Shown: positions 34,065 through 42,763 of the stretch, piece by piece
Layout of the letters: each line of letters begins with the position of its first letter
How positions within the stretch are numbered: the stretch's first letter is position 1
Assembly: GCA_965222125.1 (NCBI GenBank)
Contig: CBDCTC010000006.1
Coordinates: 1,178,001-1,242,000, forward strand
DNA length: 64,000 bases
DNA from: CAZENU01 sp965222125
GTDB lineage: Bacteria; Chloroflexota; Dehalococcoidia; Lucifugimonadales; CAZENU01
Direction of reading: 5' to 3'
Notes under the pieces: model-generated
Seen by the model: the letters and a program-made list of their open reading frames with translations, nothing else
Databases searched by the model: none
What the model was told of the DNA's origin: nothing
Made by a program: the position numbers and the translations under genes

Positions 34065-34628
34065 ATGACGATAGGCTATGGCGGGCTCAGGCGGGGCATG
34101 CCCATAGAGCTGGACGGCGAGCCCTACCAGGTCGTGGAATACGAGCGCAACAAGATGCAGCAGCGCGCGCCGGTGATACGCATCCGGTTCCGGTCGCTCC
34201 GCACCGGCCGGGTCACGGACCGGACCTTCCAGGGGTACGACGTGAAGCTGACCCCGGCCACCGTGGAGCGGCGCACGGCCCAGTACATCTACGAAGACGA
34301 CGGCCTCTACTACTTCATGGACAACGAGACCTACGACCAGATGCCGATGTCGGCCGACCAGCTCGGCGACTCGCTCAACTACCTCGTCGAGCAGACCACC
34401 GTAGACCTGATCCTCTACGAGGGCAAGACAATCTCGATCGACATGCCCATCACCGTGGACCTCAAGGTCGCCCAGACGGACCCCGGGCTTCGCGGCGACA
34501 CCGCCCAGGGCGGGACGAAGCCGGCGACGATGGAGACCGGGCTGGTGGTGCAGGTGCCGCTGTTCGTCGACGAGGGCGAGAAGATCAGGGTGGATACCCG
34601 CAGCGGCGAGTATCTCTCGAGGGTGTAG
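34065..34628 (+). CDS. efp: Elongation factor P
   Basis: Promotes peptide bond formation at polyproline stretches. 187 residues with the three-domain KOW/OB/OB layout. Domain I begins GGLRRGMPIELDGEPYQVVE. The tip loop reads ERNKMQQRAP, with Arg34 at the position of the Lys34 that E. coli modifies by beta-lysylation. There is no PGKG motif. The C-terminus has VDTRSGEYLSRV, the family signature. A GGGGAGA site precedes ATG 34065. Confidence 0.95.
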   Translation: MTIGYGGLRRGMPIELDGEPYQVVEYERNKMQQRAPVIRIRFRSLRTGRVTDRTFQGYDVKLTPATVERRTAQYIYEDDGLYYFMDNETYDQMPMSADQLGDSLNYLVEQTTVDLILYEGKTISIDMPITVDLKVAQTDPGLRGDTAQGGTKPATMETGLVVQVPLFVDEGEKIRVDTRSGEYLSRV

Positions 34629-35861
34629 TTGGCGGTATACTCGGTCGCCCAGGTCGTCGGCTACCTCAAGCAGGTACTGGCCTATGACCCGGTGCTGCGG
34701 GACCTCTGGGTGACCGGCGAGGTCGCCGACCTCCGCCGACCGGCGTCCGGCCACAGCTACTTCAACCTCAGGGACGGCGGCACCACGCTGCGCTGCGTCA
34801 TGTTCCGCACCGCGTTCGGCTCCGAGCTGCTGTCCGAAGGCGCCCAGGTGATGGCACACGGCTCGACGACGGTCTACGAGGTGCGCGGCGACGTGCAGCT
34901 CATCGTGGACGTGGTGCGCCCGGAGGGTATCGGCGAGCTCCAGCTCGAGTTCGAGCGGCTCAAGCGAGAGCTCGAGCTCGAAGGTCTGTTCGACCCGTCG
35001 CGGAAGCGCCCTCTGCCCGAGTTCCCCCGGAGGATCGGCGTCGTCACCTCGGAGTCAGGGGCGGTCTGGCACGACATCCAGACCGTCGTCGGTAGGCGCT
35101 ACCCGCTCGCCGAGCTGCTGCTGGCGCCCACGCCGGTACAGGGCCCCGAGGCGGCCGGGAGAATAGCGGATGCGATCTCAGCGTTGCAGCAGGTCCTCGG
35201 CGTGGATGTCGCGATTGTGGCGCGCGGAGGCGGCTCGCTGGAGGACCTGTGGCCGTTCAACGAAGAGGTCGTGGCCAGGGCGATATTCGCCAGCCGCGTG
35301 CCCATCGTCACCGGCGTAGGGCACGAGACCGACGTCACGATCGCTGACATGGTGGCCGACCGCCGGGCGGCCACGCCCTCGGCAGCCGCCGAGCTCGCGG
35401 TACCTGACCGGCTCGAGCTGCTCGCCCGCGTCGCCCGCCACAGGCAGCGACTGGAACGCGGCGCCGACGCCAGACTGCAGGCCGGGAGCCGAATGGCCGC
35501 TCAACTCGGCGACCGCCTCGGCCAAAGCCGGCCCGACCTCGACAGCCTCAGGCTGCGGGTCGACGACCTGCTGAGCCTTGCTGGCCGCCACGTGGCCAGC
35601 GCCGTCGAGACGAGGTCCGAACGCGTCGACAGTCTCGGCGCCCGCCTCGCCCTGCTGAGCCCTCAGAATACCCTCCGCCGCGGCTATGCTATAGTACAAT
35701 CCCCGACCGATTCAGCGGTGGTGAGCGACGTTTCCAAGCTGCGTACGGGTGACCGGGTCAAGGTGACTCTGGCCAGGGGAAGCTTCGGCGCGGACGTCAC
35801 CACCATCCACGGCGCGACGCCGTCGGATGGGCCTGGCGCCCGACCGCGGGCCGACCGCTGA
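34629..35861 (+). CDS. xseA: Exodeoxyribonuclease VII large subunit
   Basis: 410-residue catalytic subunit of ExoVII. N-terminal OB fold (VTGEVADLRRPASGHSYFNL), then the catalytic domain with RIGVVTSESGAVWHDI, VARGGGSLEDLWPFNEE and VTGVGHETDVTIADMVADRRAATPSAAAE. C-terminal coiled coil and a final NTLRRGYAIV motif. The TTG start immediately follows the efp stop; no strong Shine-Dalgarno, so re-initiation is likely. Confidence 0.95.
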   Translation: MAVYSVAQVVGYLKQVLAYDPVLRDLWVTGEVADLRRPASGHSYFNLRDGGTTLRCVMFRTAFGSELLSEGAQVMAHGSTTVYEVRGDVQLIVDVVRPEGIGELQLEFERLKRELELEGLFDPSRKRPLPEFPRRIGVVTSESGAVWHDIQTVVGRRYPLAELLLAPTPVQGPEAAGRIADAISALQQVLGVDVAIVARGGGSLEDLWPFNEEVVARAIFASRVPIVTGVGHETDVTIADMVADRRAATPSAAAELAVPDRLELLARVARHRQRLERGADARLQAGSRMAAQLGDRLGQSRPDLDSLRLRVDDLLSLAGRHVASAVETRSERVDSLGARLALLSPQNTLRRGYAIVQSPTDSAVVSDVSKLRTGDRVKVTLARGSFGADVTTIHGATPSDGPGARPRADR

Positions 35862-35918
35862 CGGCGCAAGAGCCCGTTCCCCGAAGCTCCCACACCACTT
35901 CCCGCAGGAGCGTCCACG

Positions 35919-36206
35919 GTGACACACGATACACCAGCCAGCGGCGACGGCCCGCGTGCGTCCGAGCCGTCGGCGGGCTCGCTGACATTCGAGCAGGCAT
36001 TGTCCCAGCTCGACGAGACGGTGCGCGCCCTCGAGACGGGCGATCTGCCGCTGTCCGAAGCGACCACACTGTACGAGAAGGGCATGAGGCTCGCCCGCAT
36101 CTGCAGCGAGAAGCTGGAGGCAGCCCAGCTCAAGATCAGTCAGATACAGACGGCCTACGGTGAGCAGATGCGGCTTCCCGGTGGCCCGGACGGCCCGCCT
36201 TGCTGA
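35919..36206 (+). CDS. xseB: Exodeoxyribonuclease VII small subunit
   Basis: 95 residues; the conserved helical core is LTFEQALSQLDETVRALETG, followed by LPLSEATTLYEKGMRLARIC. The GTG start gives an extra Ser/Pro-rich N-terminal tail of about 20 residues compared with typical XseB. It follows xseA by 57 nt and overlaps the PHP gene by 7 nt. Confidence 0.94.
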   Translation: MTHDTPASGDGPRASEPSAGSLTFEQALSQLDETVRALETGDLPLSEATTLYEKGMRLARICSEKLEAAQLKISQIQTAYGEQMRLPGGPDGPPC

Positions 36207-36877
36207 AGGCAGACCTCCACATGCACACCCACTTCTCGCCGGACTCCGACATGGCGCCGGAGCGCCTCGTTGCCAAGTGCGAGAAGGTGGGCCTGAACTG
36301 CATCGCGGTGACCGACCACAACACCGTCGACGGCGCACTGGCCGTGAAGGAGATCGCGCCATTCACGGTCATCGTGGCCGAGGAGGTCGGCTCGTCCGAG
36401 GGGGAGATAACCGGCCTCTTCCTACGTGAAACGGTCTCGCCGGGGCTGTCTCCGCTGGAGACCGTTCGCAGCATCAAGGACCAGGGCGGCCTGGTGTCCG
36501 TTCCGCATCCCTTCGACCGGTTCCGCAGCCACGTCATCAGCCGGGCCGCGCTCGACGAGATACTGCCATACGTCGACATCGTCGAGGCGTTCAACTCGCG
36601 CAACAGCCTGCCGAGCGACAATCGGAAGGCCGAGCAGTTCGCCCGGGAAAATGGGCTGGTGGTGTCCGCGGTGAGCGACGCGCACACCACCTACGAGCTC
36701 GGCCGGACGTATATGGAGATCCGGGAGTTCGACGGCAGCCCCGAGGACTTCAAGCTCTCCCTTGCCGAGGCGAAAATCGTCAGCAGGCTCGTAACTCCGC
36801 TCGTGCACGTCGCGACGAGTCTGACCAAGATAAGGAGACGACTGCGCCTAGGTCGTCGCAGGGCGGGGCGAGCCTAG
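36200..36877 (+). CDS. PHP-domain metal-dependent phosphoesterase
   Basis: 225 residues. Metal ligands are seen in ADLHMHTHFSPDSDM (HxH), AVTDHNTVDGALA (DH), IVAEEVGSSEGEI (Glu), VPHPFDR (His), NSRN, and SDAHTTYELG (D-x-H). Related to the TrpH/RNase AM type that acts on short RNAs or nucleotides. TTG start within the end of xseB. It ends in an Arg-rich tail. Confidence 0.88.
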   Translation: MLKADLHMHTHFSPDSDMAPERLVAKCEKVGLNCIAVTDHNTVDGALAVKEIAPFTVIVAEEVGSSEGEITGLFLRETVSPGLSPLETVRSIKDQGGLVSVPHPFDRFRSHVISRAALDEILPYVDIVEAFNSRNSLPSDNRKAEQFARENGLVVSAVSDAHTTYELGRTYMEIREFDGSPEDFKLSLAEAKIVSRLVTPLVHVATSLTKIRRRLRLGRRRAGRA

Positions 36878-36929
36878 CCGAGCCGAAACCCGCCGCAGGC
36901 CCGTCGGCCTTCTCCCACGCATCCACCTC

Positions 36930-37982
36930 ATGGCGTCCGACCACATCTTTCCCGACGAAGACCGGGGATTCGGGCCGTCGACGTCCGGCCTGACGCGGCG
37001 GCCTCTGGTTACCTGGGCGCTGCTGGCGGTGAACGTCCTCGTCTGGCTGGCCGCGACCGTGGCCGGAGGCAGCGAGGACCGGCAGGTGCTGATCGCCTTC
37101 GGCGCCATGTTCGGGCCGCTGATCGCCGAGGGCCAGTACTGGCGCCTGTTCACGGCGATGTTCCTCCACGTCGGCCTCGTGCACCTGGCGTTCAACGGGT
37201 TCGGACTGGCCATATTCGGCTCGCTCGTCGAGGGCGCGTACGGGCACGTGCGTTTCCTGCTGATCTACGTCGGCGCGGGGCTGACCGGCAGCGTAGCCAG
37301 CTACATGCTGAACTCCATAGCCGTCGGCGCGGGCGCCAGCGGGGCCATATTCGGCGTGCTGGGCGCGCTCGCCGCGTACTTCGCCGCTCAGCGGCGGGTC
37401 TTCGGTGAGACGGCGCGGCGCATCATGATAGGCGTCCTCATACTGGCCGCCATAAATCTCGCCTTCGGCTTCATAATGCCGGGCATCGACAACATGGCCC
37501 ACCTCGGCGGGTTCGCCGCGGGCATCGCCCTGGGACTCGTCCTGGCGCCGAGCTATACGGTCGCCATGTCGGTGTTCGGCACCAGCGTCGTCCGGACCGA
37601 CTCGAGGCGGCTGGGCAGACGGCTGTGGGTCATCCCGCTGGCGATGGCGGTCCTGGCGGCGGGCGCCTGGTTCGCGACGGCCACGCTGCCGGACAACGGG
37701 TACACCCACTACTACCGGGCGGTCGACCACTTCGAAGCCGGGATCTACGACCTCGCGCTGTCGGAGGCGGACAGGGCGACGACGTTGGACCCGCTCATGA
37801 TCGAGGCATACTACTTAAAGGCCAAGACGCGCGAGACCCTGGGAGACAGAAGGGGCGCCCTGGCAGAGCTGCGCCAGCTATTCCGGGCGGCGGAGGTGAC
37901 GGACCGGGGCGACCCGGGGAGACAGGAAACGCTGAACGACGCGTTAGACCTGCTGCGGCGTCTACAAGGAGCCGGCGGCTAG
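36930..37982 (+). CDS. Rhomboid-family intramembrane serine protease with C-terminal TPR
   Basis: 350 residues. Six TM helices. The catalytic Ser lies in GAGASGAIFGVLG and the catalytic His in NMAHLGGFAAG; the HVGLVHLAFNGFGL segment (H-x3-N) supplies the oxyanion region. After a seventh hydrophobic segment (residues about 232-250) the C-terminus reads as one or two TPR-like helices (FEAGIYDLALSEADRATTLD). Its stop overlaps the clpX stop region on the opposite strand by 4 nt. Confidence 0.92.
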   Translation: MASDHIFPDEDRGFGPSTSGLTRRPLVTWALLAVNVLVWLAATVAGGSEDRQVLIAFGAMFGPLIAEGQYWRLFTAMFLHVGLVHLAFNGFGLAIFGSLVEGAYGHVRFLLIYVGAGLTGSVASYMLNSIAVGAGASGAIFGVLGALAAYFAAQRRVFGETARRIMIGVLILAAINLAFGFIMPGIDNMAHLGGFAAGIALGLVLAPSYTVAMSVFGTSVVRTDSRRLGRRLWVIPLAMAVLAAGAWFATATLPDNGYTHYYRAVDHFEAGIYDLALSEADRATTLDPLMIEAYYLKAKTRETLGDRRGALAELRQLFRAAEVTDRGDPGRQETLNDALDLLRRLQGAGG

Positions 37983-39274
37983 GCCGACTTGCGCTCCTGC
38001 GGCGCGAACGACACCCTCTGGTCGCCGGAGGCGATCAGCTCGACTTCGCCCTGGCCGAGGATGGCTTCGACGCCGACAACGCACTTCGTCACGTGGCTGA
38101 TGGACGGCAGCTCGTACATCACGTCCAGTAGAGTACGCTCCAGTATCGACCTCAGAGCCCTGGCGCCCGTCCCCTGCTCCAAGGCGCCGTCGGCGGCGGC
38201 GACCAGGGCGTCGTCCGTGAACACGAGCTCCACGTTGTCCATCTTGAACAACGCCTGGTACTGCTTGACCAACGCGTTGCGCGGCTCGGTCAGGACGCTG
38301 ATCAGGCCATCGCGGTCCAGGCTCCTGAGGCCCACGGACACCGGTAGCCGGCCAACCAGCTCGGGGATAAAGCCGTAGGCCAGCAGGTCCTCGGCGCTGA
38401 CCCGCTGCAGCATGTCCTCTTCCGATGCGGCTCTGTCGGCGTCCGACCGCCCCACGCCGAAGCCCAGGGTGACCCTGTCCTTCGAGATTCGCCATTCGAC
38501 CAGCTCCCCGAGCCCTTCGAAGGCGCCGCCGCACATGAACAGGATGTCGTGCGTCTTGATCTGGAGGAAGTCCTGGTGCGGGTGCTTGCGTCCGCCCTGC
38601 GGCGGCACGTTGGCGACGCAGCCCTCGACGATCTTCAGCAGCGCCTGCTGGACCCCTTCGCCGGAGACGTCCCGCGTGATCGACGGGTTGGGGCTCTTGC
38701 GGGCTATCTTGTCTATCTCGTCGATGTAGATGATCCCCTGCTCGGCGCGCTTTATGTCGAAATCGGCCGCGTGTATCAGCCGCAGCAGGATGTTCTCCAC
38801 GTCCTCGCCCACGTACCCGGCCTCGGTCAGAGACGTGGCGTCGGCAATGGCAAAGGGAACGTCAAGGATCTTCGCGAGCGTCTCAGCCAGGAGCGTCTTG
38901 CCGGACCCCGCCGGGCCGAGCATCAGGACGTTGGCCTTCTGCAGCTCGACGTCCGAGGGTCCCTGGTTCGACCAAATGCGCTTGTAGTGATTGTAAACGG
39001 CGACGCTGAGGACTTTCTTGGCCCTCTCCTGCCCGACCACGTACTCGTCCAGCTTCTGGTAGAGCCACTTGGGATTGACGCCCTTGGAGATCAGGCCCGC
39101 CGAGTCGCGCGGCGCCGCCGGCGTCTCGTCGCTGATGATCTGCCCGCACAGGGCCACGCACTCGTCGCAAATGAATACGCGGTCAGGCCCGGCGATCAGG
39201 CGCTTGACCTGGCTCTGGGCCTTGCTGCAGAACGAGCAGCGATAGCTGGACTGATCAGTCGTCGATGCGGGCAT
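37979..39274 (-). CDS. clpX: ATP-dependent Clp protease ATPase subunit ClpX
   Basis: 431-residue AAA+ unfoldase. N-terminal C4 zinc finger (C13, C16, C36, C39), Walker A GPAGSGKTLLAETLAK, Walker B IIYIDEIDKIA, a pore loop region GYVGEDVEN, and the sensor-2 GARALRSILE motif. It lies 3 nt after clpP, forming a tig-clpP-clpX operon on the minus strand. Confidence 0.97.
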   Translation of the reverse strand: MPASTTDQSSYRCSFCSKAQSQVKRLIAGPDRVFICDECVALCGQIISDETPAAPRDSAGLISKGVNPKWLYQKLDEYVVGQERAKKVLSVAVYNHYKRIWSNQGPSDVELQKANVLMLGPAGSGKTLLAETLAKILDVPFAIADATSLTEAGYVGEDVENILLRLIHAADFDIKRAEQGIIYIDEIDKIARKSPNPSITRDVSGEGVQQALLKIVEGCVANVPPQGGRKHPHQDFLQIKTHDILFMCGGAFEGLGELVEWRISKDRVTLGFGVGRSDADRAASEEDMLQRVSAEDLLAYGFIPELVGRLPVSVGLRSLDRDGLISVLTEPRNALVKQYQALFKMDNVELVFTDDALVAAADGALEQGTGARALRSILERTLLDVMYELPSISHVTKCVVGVEAILGQGEVELIASGDQRVSFAPQERKSA

Positions 39275-39277
39275 ATC

Positions 39278-39907
39278 CTACGCGGACGCCGACTCGGCGG
39301 CCTCTGACGCCGGCTCCATCACACTGTCTATCAGACCGTAGTCGACAGCCTCCTCCGCGGTCAAGTAGTAGTCGCGGTCGGTATCCCGCGCGACCTTGTC
39401 GTACGGCTGGCCGGTGTGCGTCGAGATGATCTGCCGCATCTTGTCTTCGGTGCGGATCGTATGCCGTGCCTGAATCTCGATGTCGGAGGCCTGCCCCTGC
39501 ACGCCGCCGGCCATGGCGACCTGGTGCAGGAGGATGGTCGCGTTCGGGAGAGCGTAGCGTCTCCCCGGAGTGCCTGCGCACAGCAGCACGGCGGCAAAGC
39601 TGGCGGCCATCCCCACGCAGATCGTGGAGATCGGAGCGGCCACCTGCCTCATCGTGTCGTAGATCGCCAGGCCCGCCGTCACCATGCCCCCCGGCGAGTT
39701 TATGTACAGGTGGATAGGCCGCTCGCTGTCCTCACGGTCGAGGTACAGGAGCTGGGCGATGATGGCATTCGCCATCTGATCGTAGACGGGCGTGCCCAGG
39801 AAGATGACCCTCTCTCGCAGAAGCAGCGAGTAGATGTCGAACGCCCGCTCCCCCCGGGGGCCGCTCTCCACGACCATCGGAATCACATTTTCGAGCTTAG
39901 GTGTCAA
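39278..39907 (-). CDS. clpP: ATP-dependent Clp protease proteolytic subunit
   Basis: Serine protease of 209 residues. Catalytic triad S103 (GMAASFAA), H128 (ILLHQ) and D175 (ARDTDRD). Start is placed at a TTG (39905-39907) because AAGGAG lies 6 nt upstream and the resulting N-terminus (TPKLENVIPMVVE) is typical. Upstream ATGs at 39949 and 39934 lack ribosome sites. The start overlaps the end of tig by 11 nt, so translation is coupled. Confidence 0.94.
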   Translation of the reverse strand: MTPKLENVIPMVVESGPRGERAFDIYSLLLRERVIFLGTPVYDQMANAIIAQLLYLDREDSERPIHLYINSPGGMVTAGLAIYDTMRQVAAPISTICVGMAASFAAVLLCAGTPGRRYALPNATILLHQVAMAGGVQGQASDIEIQARHTIRTEDKMRQIISTHTGQPYDKVARDTDRDYYLTAEEAVDYGLIDSVMEPASEAAESASA

Positions 39908-41243
39908 CGCGTTCTCCTTGTGTGTGTTGCTCATCGTGGTCGGCCGCATCCGTGTCGGCGTCCCCCTTTGCGATGGCCACGAGCCTACCGAGCGACTTGG
40001 TCTCCATGATCTGCGCCCCGACGCCGGCCCTCAGCCGGTCACGGTCCCGGCGCCGGTCCTGACGCCGGTCCTGGCGCCGTCCGCCATCGGCGGCGAGCAT
40101 CTCTCGTACCTGTTCTTCGACCTCGTCATCGGCGACCTCCAGACCCTCGGCCTCCGCGAGCGTCGCCAAAGCGTACGAGCGCGTCAGGTCCTTGACGGCG
40201 GTCTCCCGCGTCGATTGCCGCACCTCCTCCTCGGTCGTGCCGAACTGCCTCAGGAAGTCCTCGGCGGGGATCCCGAGCATCTCGGACAGCCGCGCTCGGC
40301 GCCCAATGGCGCGGTCTATCTCGCGGTCCACCGACAGCGGCGCCAGCTCCACGGTTGCGTTCGCGAGCAGCTCGTCGACAGCCGCTTTCTCGTACAGGCT
40401 TTCGGCCGACTCCTCGGCGGCCGCCTGAAGCTGGTCTCGGACCGACTCTCGGAGCGCGTCGAGGGTATCGAAGTCATCCCCGACACCCTTGGCGAACTCG
40501 TCGTCGAGCTCTGGCAGCTTGCGCTCCTTGACGTCGTTGACGGTTACCACGAAGCGCGCCGTCTTCCCGGCGATCCGCTCGCTTCCGTAGTCGGAAGGGC
40601 TTTCGAGGTCGAACTCCCGGGCGACGCCGACCTCAGCGCCTTCGAGCTCCTGCGGCAGCCCCGGAAACGGCGGTTCGTTCTCTGCGTTCGCGACGTACAC
40701 GGCGTCGCTCTCGTTCAGGATCTCCGAGTCCTCGACCGTCGCGGTCACGTCCATGGTGATCATGTCGCCCAGCGCCACAGCGCGGTCCACGGGCTCCCAC
40801 GAAGCCGATTCGAGGCGAAGGGCCTCGAGCTGGTTCTCGACGTCTTCGTCCGTGACTTCCGGGGGCGTCTCGGGCACCCGTATGCCGCGGTAGTCGCCGA
40901 TATCGACTATAGGCTTCAGCGCCATTGTGGCCTTGAAGATGACCGGATCGAGGCCCAACAGCTCGACGTCGGCCGGCTCGGTCGTTTCGATGTTCCGCTC
41001 CGAGATCGCCTTGTCCGTAACGTCGGAGACCATGAAGTCCAGGGCCTCGCGGATCAGGCTCTCCCTGCCGAGGAAGTTCTCCACGATCGTGCGGGGTGCC
41101 TTGCCCTTGCGGAAGCCGGGTATCGAGACGCGGTCGACGACCCGCCGGTAGCCCCGGTCGAGGTATGGAGGCAGATCGTCTTCCTCAAGTTCGATGTTGA
41201 GGACGGTCTGCAGACCCACAACCTCTTCTTGACTGATCTTCAA
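39897..41243 (-). CDS. tig: Trigger factor
   Basis: Ribosome-bound chaperone/peptidyl-prolyl isomerase, 448 residues. The ribosome-docking motif is in VSIPGFRKGKAPR. The FKBP-type middle domain (about residues 155-240) and the C-terminal helical domain are present. The tail contains a low-complexity stretch RRQDRRQDRRRDRDR encoded by short direct repeats. TTG start with GGGAG 6 nt upstream. Confidence 0.95.
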   Translation of the reverse strand: MKISQEEVVGLQTVLNIELEEDDLPPYLDRGYRRVVDRVSIPGFRKGKAPRTIVENFLGRESLIREALDFMVSDVTDKAISERNIETTEPADVELLGLDPVIFKATMALKPIVDIGDYRGIRVPETPPEVTDEDVENQLEALRLESASWEPVDRAVALGDMITMDVTATVEDSEILNESDAVYVANAENEPPFPGLPQELEGAEVGVAREFDLESPSDYGSERIAGKTARFVVTVNDVKERKLPELDDEFAKGVGDDFDTLDALRESVRDQLQAAAEESAESLYEKAAVDELLANATVELAPLSVDREIDRAIGRRARLSEMLGIPAEDFLRQFGTTEEEVRQSTRETAVKDLTRSYALATLAEAEGLEVADDEVEEQVREMLAADGGRRQDRRQDRRRDRDRLRAGVGAQIMETKSLGRLVAIAKGDADTDAADHDEQHTQGERVDT

Positions 41244-41278
41244 ATGGGGCTCCCAAGGTGCGCCGAATCGTGCCTTCG

Positions 41279-41284
41279 ATTATA
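41279..41284 (-). promoter_or_regulatory. Extended -10 promoter of tig-clpP-clpX
   Basis: TGCTATAAT on the minus strand, an extended -10 with perfect TATAAT, about 35 nt before the tig start codon. No good -35 is needed for extended -10 promoters. No heat-shock operator (CIRCE) is visible nearby. Confidence 0.55.
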
Positions 41285-41402
41285 GCACGCGCCCTACTGG
41301 TCACCGCCTGCCTCGACCCTCGCGGAGCCTCGGTCCCGACGGCCGGGAGCGGCGAGTGCCGTATGTTACTATCTCCCGGATTCGACGGAGGAAGCGCCTG
41401 CA

Positions 41403-42671
41403 ATGAGCAGACCCCGGACGTTCCGCTCCCCCAGAGGGACGGTGGACATACTGCCCGAGGACCAGAACCTCTGGCGCTACTTCCAGTCGCGGGGCGACGA
41501 GACCGCTTCCATGTTCGGGTACGAGCGCATAGACACGCCCACGTTCGAGGACGCAGAGCTGTTCGTTCGCGGCACGGGCGAGGTCACCGACATCGTCGAG
41601 AACGAGACCTACACCTTCGAGGACCGCGGCGGCGACCTGCTGACCCTGCGTCCCGAGGGCACGCCGCCCGTCTGCCGGGCCTATCTCCAGCACGGCATGC
41701 ACAACCTGCCCCAGCCCGTGCGGCTCTACTACGTCGGCCCCTTCTTCCGGTACGACCGCCCCCAGGCCGGCCGCTACCGGCAGCTCCACCAGTTCGGGGT
41801 CGAAGTGATCGGCGAGGCGGACGCGTCCATCGACGCCGAAGTCATCGAGCTGGCCTGCCGCCTGCTGGAGTCCGTGGGGGTCGCCGACGTCACGCTGACG
41901 ATCAACTCGATCGGCGATCCGGAGTGTCGGCCCGTATACGTCAAACGGCTCCTCGACTACTATCGGTCCCGCTCCGACGAGTTGACGCACGACGACTGCA
42001 GGCGGCGACTGGACGCCAACCCACTCCGGCTGCTCGACTGCAAGAACGACGCCTGCCAACCGCTCATCGCGGAGGCGCCGGGCTCCGTCGAAAGCCTGTG
42101 CGACGCCTGCGAGGCCCACTGGCGCGGCGTCTTGGGACACCTGGACGCGCTCGGCATCTCCTACGAGACCGAGAACCGGCTGGTCAGAGGCTTGGACTAC
42201 TACACCCGCACCGTCTTCGAGATCGCCCCGCCCTCGGGCGGCCAGCAGAGCGCGCTGGCGGGCGGGGGCCGCTACGACGGGATGATAGAGGCGCTGGGCG
42301 GGCGCCCGACACCGGGCATCGGCTTCGCCATGGGCATGGAGCGCGTCCTGGCGTACATCCGGGACAGCCAGACCGTCGCCCGGAGCGAGCGTACGAAAGT
42401 CGTGGTCGCCCCGGTCGGCGACGGTACCAGGCCCGCAGGACTCGTCGTGGCCTCCGAGCTGCGGAGAGACGGCGTGGCGGCCGTGCTCGCGCCGGCCGGC
42501 CGAAGCCTGCGCGGCCAACTCCGCTACGCATCGGCGGTCGGCGCCACGCACGCCGCGATCGTCGGAGAAGACGAGCTGGCCCGAGGCGCCGTGGTCCTCC
42601 GCGACCTCGCCCGGAGCGAGCAGCGGGAAGTCCCGCGAGACGGCCTCGTCACCGTGCTTTCTGGCGCTTAG
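41403..42671 (+). CDS. hisS: Histidyl-tRNA synthetase
   Basis: Class II aminoacyl-tRNA synthetase of 422 residues. Motif 1 region RGTVDILPEDQNLWRYF, motif 2 VGPFFRYDRPQAGRYRQLHQFG, His-specific RGLDYYTRTVFE and motif 3 GIGFAMGMERV. The C-terminal anticodon-binding domain is present. GGAGGA lies 10 nt before the ATG. Confidence 0.97.
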   Translation: MSRPRTFRSPRGTVDILPEDQNLWRYFQSRGDETASMFGYERIDTPTFEDAELFVRGTGEVTDIVENETYTFEDRGGDLLTLRPEGTPPVCRAYLQHGMHNLPQPVRLYYVGPFFRYDRPQAGRYRQLHQFGVEVIGEADASIDAEVIELACRLLESVGVADVTLTINSIGDPECRPVYVKRLLDYYRSRSDELTHDDCRRRLDANPLRLLDCKNDACQPLIAEAPGSVESLCDACEAHWRGVLGHLDALGISYETENRLVRGLDYYTRTVFEIAPPSGGQQSALAGGGRYDGMIEALGGRPTPGIGFAMGMERVLAYIRDSQTVARSERTKVVVAPVGDGTRPAGLVVASELRRDGVAAVLAPAGRSLRGQLRYASAVGATHAAIVGEDELARGAVVLRDLARSEQREVPRDGLVTVLSGA

Positions 42672-42679
42672 ACCGCTTG

Positions 42680-42685
42680 GTATAC
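42680..42685 (+). promoter_or_regulatory. Possible extended -10 promoter of prfA-prmC
   Basis: TTGGTATACT, an extended -10-like sequence, sits 9 nt after the hisS stop and 78 nt before prfA. No clear -35. It would allow prfA-prmC to be transcribed apart from hisS. Confidence 0.4.
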
Positions 42686-42763
42686 TCTCCGTAGTCCCAC
42701 CTGCGCAGTCCATTCAACGTTCTGACGGCCGCGCGTTTCGCCTGAAGGACGTCAGGTTGCACC

